Shown piece by piece: positions 58,718 to 64,000 of a DNA stretch of 64,000 nucleotides. The first letter of the stretch is position 1; every line of letters starts with the position of its first letter. The position numbers and the translations under genes were made by a program. The stretch lies in contig CAWJNF010000001.1 in the NCBI GenBank assembly GCA_963844235.1, positions 434,001 to 498,000 of the forward strand. Direction: 5' to 3'. Under the pieces are notes generated by a model. It made no database searches. It was not told the origin of the DNA and was given only the letters and a program-made list of their open reading frames with translations. Source of the DNA: CAWJNF01 sp963844235. GTDB lineage: Bacteria > Actinomycetota > Thermoleophilia > Gaiellales > Gaiellaceae.

Positions 58718-60214
58718 GTGAGCGACGAGCTCGAACAGGCACCGGACAAGGGAGCCGACCAATCGCGTTCGACGCGGCGGCAGTTCCTCAAGGGCTCGGC
58801 TACGCTCGGCCTGGCCGTCGGCGCAATCCCTCTGATCGCCGCCTGTGGCGGCGATGATGACGGCGGAGAGGCGGCCGCTCCCCCGCCCGAGGCGCCCCCC
58901 GCGGAGCCGCCCGCGGAGCCTCCCGCGGAGACCGGGGCGGCTCCGGCCGAGACGGGCGCTCCCGCGCAAACCTTCTCGGGTCAGGTCGTGGTCGCCACCA
59001 TGCCGGGCCCCCGATGGGAGGGCGCGCTCCAGGGCACTGCGCAGGCCTATATGGATCTGAACCCGGACGTCGAGGTCCAGATCGTCGTCTCACCGTTCAC
59101 GGAGCACTATCAGCGCATCGCGACCTCGCTCGCGAGCGATTCGAGCGAGTTCGACGTGTTCGTCTTCGATGCCGCGCTCATGGGGCAGTCGTATCCCAAG
59201 CTCCAGCCGCTGAACGACCTCTTCGAGACCGATCCCGAGTGGCGCGACTACTACCTCGGCGGCGTGCCCGAGGAGTACCGCGGTAGCTGGGACTGGGACG
59301 GGGTGCCGTACTCCGTCGTCCACGACGCCAACGCGATGATGGCGTGGTGGCGCACGGACATCTTCGAGCAGGAAGGCCTTCCCGAGCCGACCACATTCGA
59401 GATCATGCTCGAGAACGCGCGTGCCCTCGGCGAGCTGAAAGAGGGTAGTGGGTTCATGACCACCGCCGCCGCGGACGCGCACCTCGCAGTCCTGGTGACC
59501 GGCATGATGCACGCGTACGGTGGCCGGTGGTGGGAGAACGACACGCCGGACAAGTTCGGTCGCGTGAGCGCCGATGACCCGCCCGGCGAGATCTTGCTCG
59601 ACTCGGCCGAGATGATCGCCGCGATGACGATGCTGTACGACCTCAATCAAGCCGGGAACCCGGCCTCGCTCAACGCGCGGGAGTTCGAGAACAACGAAGC
59701 GACGATCAACGAGCAGGTTTACCAGCAGCTGATGTGGTCCGGTCTCATGGTGCTGCAGAATCCCGAGCTGAATCCGAATCTCTACGACAAATTGCTGAGT
59801 CGTGACTTCCCGCTCGGAGGCAGCAACACCGACACGAACGCGACCGGTATCAAGGGCGGGTTCGGTCTCGCGATCCCGGCAGCGTCGGAGCGGGTCGAGG
59901 TCGCTTTCGACTTCTGCAGGTTCTCCACGAGCGCCGAAGGCTCAGAGGCCTTCATCGCCGGCGGCGGTCAGCCCGCGAACGCGACGCTACTCGAGGAGTA
60001 CTCGGCACAGCAGGGGTTCCAGGTGTTCTCGACCATCGCTGAGGGCATCATTCACGGGCACCATCAGGCTCAGTTCCCGGAGGGCGGTGAGTTCTACACG
60101 GTGCTGTTCACGAACGGCGGGGCTATCCTCGCCGGTGACGTGTCGCCCGAGGAGGGCTGCGCGAAGATGAAGACTGACACCGAGGCGCTGATGTCTCGGG
60201 CCGGCTACATCTAG
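58718..60214 (+). CDS. CUT1-type sugar ABC transporter substrate-binding lipoprotein
   Basis: A 498-residue exported binding protein. It has a twin-arginine start, STRRQFLKGSATLGLA, and a lipobox IAAC, so it is a Tat lipoprotein. A Pro/Ala/Glu linker (PPPEAPPAEPPAEPPAETGA and on) tethers the domain, which follows the extracellular-solute-binding family 1: GQVVVATMPGPRWEGALQGT, ASDSSEFDVFVFDAALMGQS, YSVVHDANAMMAWWRTDIFE, GIKGGFGLAIPAASERVEVA. GTG 58718 has a GGAGGG 8 nt upstream; GTG 58709 is possible but too close to it. It leads an operon of five genes. The ligand is likely a carbohydrate or related polyol acid. Confidence 0.88.
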   Translation: MSDELEQAPDKGADQSRSTRRQFLKGSATLGLAVGAIPLIAACGGDDDGGEAAAPPPEAPPAEPPAEPPAETGAAPAETGAPAQTFSGQVVVATMPGPRWEGALQGTAQAYMDLNPDVEVQIVVSPFTEHYQRIATSLASDSSEFDVFVFDAALMGQSYPKLQPLNDLFETDPEWRDYYLGGVPEEYRGSWDWDGVPYSVVHDANAMMAWWRTDIFEQEGLPEPTTFEIMLENARALGELKEGSGFMTTAAADAHLAVLVTGMMHAYGGRWWENDTPDKFGRVSADDPPGEILLDSAEMIAAMTMLYDLNQAGNPASLNAREFENNEATINEQVYQQLMWSGLMVLQNPELNPNLYDKLLSRDFPLGGSNTDTNATGIKGGFGLAIPAASERVEVAFDFCRFSTSAEGSEAFIAGGGQPANATLLEEYSAQQGFQVFSTIAEGIIHGHHQAQFPEGGEFYTVLFTNGGAILAGDVSPEEGCAKMKTDTEALMSRAGYI

Positions 60215-60240
60215 ACCGCGACGGACAAAGTCGCGCTCAG

Positions 60241-61185
60241 ATGAAGGGAATCGAGCAGCGGCTTCCCGGATCTGTGGGCGTGCGTGTTACCCGCCATCGA
60301 GGTGACACGCGCGCCCATCTTCTGATGCTCGCGCCGGCACTCGTGATCCTGGTGCTCCTCGCGATCACGCCGCTCGTCTATCTCTTCTACTACGCCTTTC
60401 ATCGCCAGAGCGTCTTCCAGCACGAGCCGGCCGAGTGGGTCGGGCTGGGCAACTTCGAGTATCTCTTCAACCAGTCCTTCTTCATATCGGCGATCGAGCG
60501 AACCTTCGTGTTGGCCGGCTTCGCACTCGTGCTCGAGTTCGTCCTCGGCTTCTTGCTGGCGGCGTTGGTCTACCGGAGCCGCCACCTCCCGGGCATGGGG
60601 CTCGTCAGGACATTGCTGACCACGCCGATCCTGCTCGCGCCGATCGTGACCGCACTGATGTGGCGTTTCATGTACGAGCCCAACTTCGGTGTCATCAACT
60701 ACCTCTTCGGAAAGATCGGCCTTCCGACCGAGGCGTGGCTCGCTAACCCTGACCTTGCCCTGTGGTCCGTCGGCGTGGTCGACGTGTGGCAATGGACTCC
60801 GTTCGTCTTCCTCGTCATCCTCGCGGGAATGTACGGGCTGCCTCGCAATATCTACGAAGCCGCAGAACTGGACGGCACACCGATGTGGCGTCAGGTCACG
60901 CACATCACCATCCCGCTGCTCAAGCGCGTGCTCCTGATCATTCTCCTGCTTCGACTCATCGATCTCCTGCGAGTCTTCGACATCATCGTCGGGACGACAC
61001 AGGGAGGACCCGGGGTAGCCACGCAGACGCTGCCAGTGTTCATCTGGGTGACGGCCTTCCAGCAGTTCTCTGCAGGGGACGCTGCGGCCGCGTCGCTCGT
61101 TCTGCTTGCGATCGTTGCGGTGGTCATCACGCTGCTCCTTCGGATCACGGCAAAGCAGGGGCTCATTGGAGCTGGTCCCAAGTGA
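60241..61185 (+). CDS. ABC transporter permease (MalF-like)
   Basis: A 314-residue permease with six helices: LMLAPALVILVLLAITPLVY, FVLAGFALVLEFVLGFLLAA, LVRTLLTTPILLAPIVTALM, VDVWQWTPFVFLVILAGMYG and others. The cytoplasmic EAA loop reads IYEAAELDGTPMWRQVTHIT IP, which contacts the ATPase. It is the first-permease type of CUT1 systems (MalF/UgpA-like). ATG 60241 lies 26 nt after the binding-protein stop. Its stop overlaps the next start by 4 nt (GTGA). Substrate as for the binding protein. Confidence 0.9.
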   Translation: MKGIEQRLPGSVGVRVTRHRGDTRAHLLMLAPALVILVLLAITPLVYLFYYAFHRQSVFQHEPAEWVGLGNFEYLFNQSFFISAIERTFVLAGFALVLEFVLGFLLAALVYRSRHLPGMGLVRTLLTTPILLAPIVTALMWRFMYEPNFGVINYLFGKIGLPTEAWLANPDLALWSVGVVDVWQWTPFVFLVILAGMYGLPRNIYEAAELDGTPMWRQVTHITIPLLKRVLLIILLLRLIDLLRVFDIIVGTTQGGPGVATQTLPVFIWVTAFQQFSAGDAAAASLVLLAIVAVVITLLLRITAKQGLIGAGPK

Positions 61186-61997
61186 AGCGCGGTAGGACGC
61201 GACTGCTCTATGTCCCCATCGCGCTGATCACGCTGATCTGGATCTTTCCGATCCTCTGGACGGCTATCACCTCCTTCAAGCCGCTCGAGGCGCCTGGAGC
61301 TCTGGCCCCCGATTTCTCGTTCTCGCCCACCTTCGACAACTACGTTGCGCTCTTCGAGGAGAAGAACTTCGACTTCTACCTCAGGAACAGCATCCTGGTC
61401 GCCGGCGGCGCGACCGTCGTCTCGATGATACTGGCGAGCATGGCCGCCTATTCGCTGTCGCGGGCGAGACTCCGCGGCAAGAACCAGCTGGGCATGTGGA
61501 TCCTCTCATTGCGCATGATTCCGCCGATCGTGGTGGTCGTCCCGTACTTTCTCCTCTTCAACCGTCTTCATCTGATCGATACATACTTCGGACTCTTCAT
61601 CGCAAGTCTCGCTTTCTCGCTGCCGTTCGCCATCTGGATGCTGCAGGGGTTCTTCTCTGAAGTACCGACATCTCTTGACGAGGCTGCAGCGGCAGATGGC
61701 GCCGGACCCATGAAGACGTTGGTGCGCATTGTCATCCCGATGGCAAGATCCGGCGTGGCCGTGACCGCGATCTTCACGTTCGTGTTCGCATGGAACGAGT
61801 TCATCTACGCCTTTCTTCTAACCCGTCAGAATTGGGTGACCGCTCCGGTTCCACTTGGCAGCACGGCGACTCCGTTTCAGACAGACTGGGGCTATCTAAC
61901 CGCGGGCGGCATCGTGTTCTTCCTGCCGTTGCTCATCGTGGTGTTCATTCTCCAGCGGGAGATGGCACGCGGGCTCACATTCGGAGTCGTGAAGTGA
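61182..61997 (+). CDS. ABC transporter permease (MalG-like)
   Basis: A 271-residue second permease. Helices are LLYVPIALITLIWIFPILWT, ILVAGGATVVSMILASMAAY, MIPPIVVVVPYFLLFNRLHL, LFIASLAFSLPFAIWMLQGF and a C-terminal pair. The EAA motif is LDEAAAADGAGPMKTLVRIV IP. GTG 61182 overlaps the first permease (GTGA). Its stop overlaps the ATPase start (TGATG), so a fixed stoichiometry by coupling is likely. It completes the membrane channel of the CUT1-type importer. Confidence 0.9.
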   Translation: MKRGRTRLLYVPIALITLIWIFPILWTAITSFKPLEAPGALAPDFSFSPTFDNYVALFEEKNFDFYLRNSILVAGGATVVSMILASMAAYSLSRARLRGKNQLGMWILSLRMIPPIVVVVPYFLLFNRLHLIDTYFGLFIASLAFSLPFAIWMLQGFFSEVPTSLDEAAAADGAGPMKTLVRIVIPMARSGVAVTAIFTFVFAWNEFIYAFLLTRQNWVTAPVPLGSTATPFQTDWGYLTAGGIVFFLPLLIVVFILQREMARGLTFGVVK

Positions 61998-63172
61998 TGT
62001 CGGACGCAGCCACCGTCGAGGTGATCGGGGTTGCGAAGCAGTATCCGGGCAGTGACGTCTTGGCGCTGACCGACGTGGACGTCGTCGTCGAGGCTGGCAG
62101 TTTCTTCGCGATCTTGGGCCCGTCGGGTTGTGGCAAGACGACGTTGCTGAGGATTCTGGCGGGGTTCGAGGTTCCTACTGAAGGCCGAGTCCTGATTGGT
62201 GAGCGTGATGTAACGGCACTTTCGCCGCGAGACCGGGATATTGCAATGGTGTTTCAGGACTACGCCTTGTATCCGCACATGTCGGTCGCCGAGAATATCG
62301 GGTTCAACCTGCGAAACAAGCGGGTGCCGCGCCGTGTGGTGAGCCAGCGCGTCGGTGACGTGGCGGAGACGCTGGGGATCCCGCACTTGCTGAAGAAGAA
62401 GCCGGGGCAGCTGTCAGGTGGCGAGCGGCAGCGGGTGGCGCTGGGGCGGGCCTTGGTACGTCAGCCGAAGGTCTTCTTGTTGGATGAGCCGCTATCCAAT
62501 CTGGACTTGAAATTGCGTGAGGCGATGCGGATCGAGTTGGGACGACTGCATCAGGAGTTCGGCATTACCACCGTGTACGTGACGCACGACCAGGCTGAGG
62601 CAATGACGTTGTCGACGCGGTTGGCTGTGATGGAGGCGGGCAGGGTCCAGCAAGTGGGGACGCCTGACGAGGTGTACGCGCGGCCGGCGAACACGTTCGT
62701 TGCGCGGTTCATCGGCTCGCCGTCGATGAACGTGTTCCGAATGCGCGTGGACCATGGGTGGTTGCGCGGTGTGGACCATCCGCGGGCATGTCTGCCGGCG
62801 CCCACGGAGAGGATCGTGTCGGGGGTCGAGGTGCTGGCAGGAGTACGCCCGCATGATCTCCGGGTGGTGGAGGGAGCGGGCATCCCGGTCTCGGTCGCGT
62901 TCAGCGAGCACCTCGGACGGAACAACTTCGTGGTCTGTCAGCCGCTGGAGGACACGAACTACCTGCACGAGCAGGACGCAATCCAGGTCGAGACCCCCGC
63001 GAGCGTGTGGTATGAGCCGGGCACTCAGCTCAGCCTGAGCGCGGATCCCGGAGCGATCCGATTGTTCACCACTGAAGGTCAGGCGATCAGCGAGGACGGC
63101 GCAACGGTCGATCGGAGCCCGATGTCTGGCTCGGGCGGCGATCAGGTGGCCGGCGCCGGCGCCGGGTCTTGA
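61997..63172 (+). CDS. ABC transporter ATP-binding protein (MalK/UgpC-like)
   Basis: A 391-residue ATPase of the CUT1 group. Walker A GPSGCGKTTLLRILAG (about residues 41-56), Q-loop MVFQDYALYPHMSVAENIG, signature LSGGERQRVALGRALVRQ, Walker B VFLLDEPLSNLDLKLREA and H-loop TTVYVTHDQAEAMTL are all intact. A C-terminal OB-fold (TOBE-like) region of about 140 residues follows. ATG 61997 is in a TGATG overlap. The TTG of the IlvD gene overlaps its stop (TTGA). It powers uptake through the two permeases. Confidence 0.92.
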   Translation: MSDAATVEVIGVAKQYPGSDVLALTDVDVVVEAGSFFAILGPSGCGKTTLLRILAGFEVPTEGRVLIGERDVTALSPRDRDIAMVFQDYALYPHMSVAENIGFNLRNKRVPRRVVSQRVGDVAETLGIPHLLKKKPGQLSGGERQRVALGRALVRQPKVFLLDEPLSNLDLKLREAMRIELGRLHQEFGITTVYVTHDQAEAMTLSTRLAVMEAGRVQQVGTPDEVYARPANTFVARFIGSPSMNVFRMRVDHGWLRGVDHPRACLPAPTERIVSGVEVLAGVRPHDLRVVEGAGIPVSVAFSEHLGRNNFVVCQPLEDTNYLHEQDAIQVETPASVWYEPGTQLSLSADPGAIRLFTTEGQAISEDGATVDRSPMSGSGGDQVAGAGAGS

Positions 63173-64000
63173 GCGAGCGGACGTCCGCGTCGCCAAGTGC
63201 GCCGAGCGTGAGCAGGCTGCGAAGCACGGCATGGTTCGGCCCGCGTGACGTGGGGGGTCTGATCCATCGTGCCTATCTCCGGTCGGAAGGCTTCTCGGCC
63301 GAAGCCTTGGCGGGCCGTCCGATCGTCGGGATCTGCAATTCGTGGAGTGAGCTCGTCAACTGCAATCTCCACCTGCGCGGTCTCGTGGCCTCAGTGAAGC
63401 GCGGTGTGCTTCACGCGGGCGGCCTTCCGCTCGAGTTTCCGACGATGTCGCTCGGTGAGCCGTTCATGAAGCCGACGACGATGATGTATCGCAACCTGAT
63501 GGCGATGGACGTCGAGGAGACGATCCGAGCCAATCCGATCGACTCCGTCGTTCTCCTCGCCGGCTGTGACAAGACGGTTCCGGCCCAGCTCATGGGCGCG
63601 GCGAGCGCCAATGTCCCCGCGATCATGGTGACGGGCGGGCCGATGGGTGCGTCCAGTTTTCGTGGTGAGTCGCTTGCCTCTGGAAGCGACCTGTGGCGCT
63701 ACACGGATGAGCTGCGCGCCGGCGCGATGTCCGAGGAGGAGTACGCGGAGCTCGAGCTCGCCTTGACGCCGACCAGCGGACACTGCATGGAGATGGGCAC
63801 GGCCTCGACGATGGCAAGCCTCGTGGAGGCGCTGGGCTTCGCTCTTCCCGGCACGGCCGGGATCCCGGCCCTGCACGCGAGGCGCGCGGTTGCCGCCGAG
63901 GCGGCAGGCCGCCGGGCCGTAGAGCTCGCCTGGGAACGGCTCACGCCGACAACGTTGCTGACGCGCGCAGCGTTCGAGAACGCGATCACGGTGCTGATGG
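63169..64000 (+). CDS. IlvD/Edd-family dehydratase (3' end beyond window)
   Basis: The first 277 residues of an IlvD/Edd dehydratase are seen, starting at TTG 63169 in a 4-nt overlap with the ATPase. Motifs are GLIHRAYLRSEGFSAEALAG, GRPIVGICNSWSELVNCNLH (first iron-sulfur Cys), VVLLAGCDKTVPAQLMGAAS (second Cys and Mg-site Asp-Lys) and TSGHCMEMGTASTMASLVEA (third Cys). These hold the [Fe-S] cluster in the known enzymes, which dehydrate dihydroxy-acids or aldonic acids (arabonate, xylonate, 6-phosphogluconate). The order RSEGF and the transporter context favour a sugar-acid dehydratase over branched-chain biosynthesis. The frame is open at the window's end. Confidence 0.9.
   Translation, partial: MSERTSASPSAPSVSRLRSTAWFGPRDVGGLIHRAYLRSEGFSAEALAGRPIVGICNSWSELVNCNLHLRGLVASVKRGVLHAGGLPLEFPTMSLGEPFMKPTTMMYRNLMAMDVEETIRANPIDSVVLLAGCDKTVPAQLMGAASANVPAIMVTGGPMGASSFRGESLASGSDLWRYTDELRAGAMSEEEYAELELALTPTSGHCMEMGTASTMASLVEALGFALPGTAGIPALHARRAVAAEAAGRRAVELAWERLTPTTLLTRAAFENAITVLM

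Overview
The window is a high-GC chromosomal segment with frequent GTG and TTG starts, dense ATGA/GTGA/TTGA gene overlaps and many families typical of Actinomycetota: a LAL-type LuxR regulator, SHOCT and DUF6325 proteins, MmcQ/YjbR and SCP2 domains, an LLM flavin oxidoreductase, a LigB-like ATP-dependent DNA ligase and GH6. The mix fits a soil actinomycete, possibly of the class Thermoleophilia; that placement is inference from gene content. I saw no rRNA, tRNA or CRISPR array.

Layout. 1-17.6 kb holds mostly single enzymes and small stress or housekeeping genes: a formylglycine-generating enzyme that reads in frame into an arylsulfatase at the left edge, an LLM oxidoreductase, SCP2 protein, TMEM175-like channel, HD-GYP/LuxR protein, hydrolases, VOC proteins, DNA ligase, TrmO and a GH6 glycosidase. 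Many of these genes carry single-base frameshifts or deletions. 17.7-38.8 kb is an envelope and stress region: AI-2E-like exporter, a second arylsulfatase (frameshifted), RDD, LURP-one-like, DUF4239, SHOCT, DUF6325, holin-phosphatase fusion, lipoprotein, LAL regulator, DUF1269, two CMD-like small proteins, YihY, a two-TM K+ channel, a CPA1-type antiporter and a flippase-like protein.

The main hidden signal is in that second region. A 17-bp dyad close to TCATGCCATCGGTATGA occurs upstream of up to nine transcription units between 18.8 and 35.3 kb. In the best four copies it is followed after a fixed 23-24 nt by a -10-like block (CATACT/CATAGT). This puts the dyad centre near -42, where LuxR-type activators bind. 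The LAL regulator at 29956-32223 sits in the middle of these genes and beside one copy, so it is the natural candidate activator of an envelope-stress regulon.

38.9-64 kb is a catabolic island without a visible frameshift. A first set (enolase-superfamily enzyme, class III aminotransferase-fold enzyme, Rid protein, SDR, BMP-type binding protein) is followed by a nine-gene overlapping operon: HyuB, HyuA, thiol-dioxygenase-like cupin, LacI repressor, SDR, acetoacetate-decarboxylase-like protein without the Schiff-base lysine, SDR, a second HyuA and a second HyuB. A Tat-exported vanadium haloperoxidase-like protein lies convergent to it. Divergent from that is a CUT1 sugar-type ABC transporter (binding protein, two permeases, ATPase) ending in an IlvD/Edd dehydratase cut by the right edge. 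The whole looks like an uptake and degradation system for an unidentified, probably nitrogen-containing, carboxylate or sugar-like compound under LacI control.
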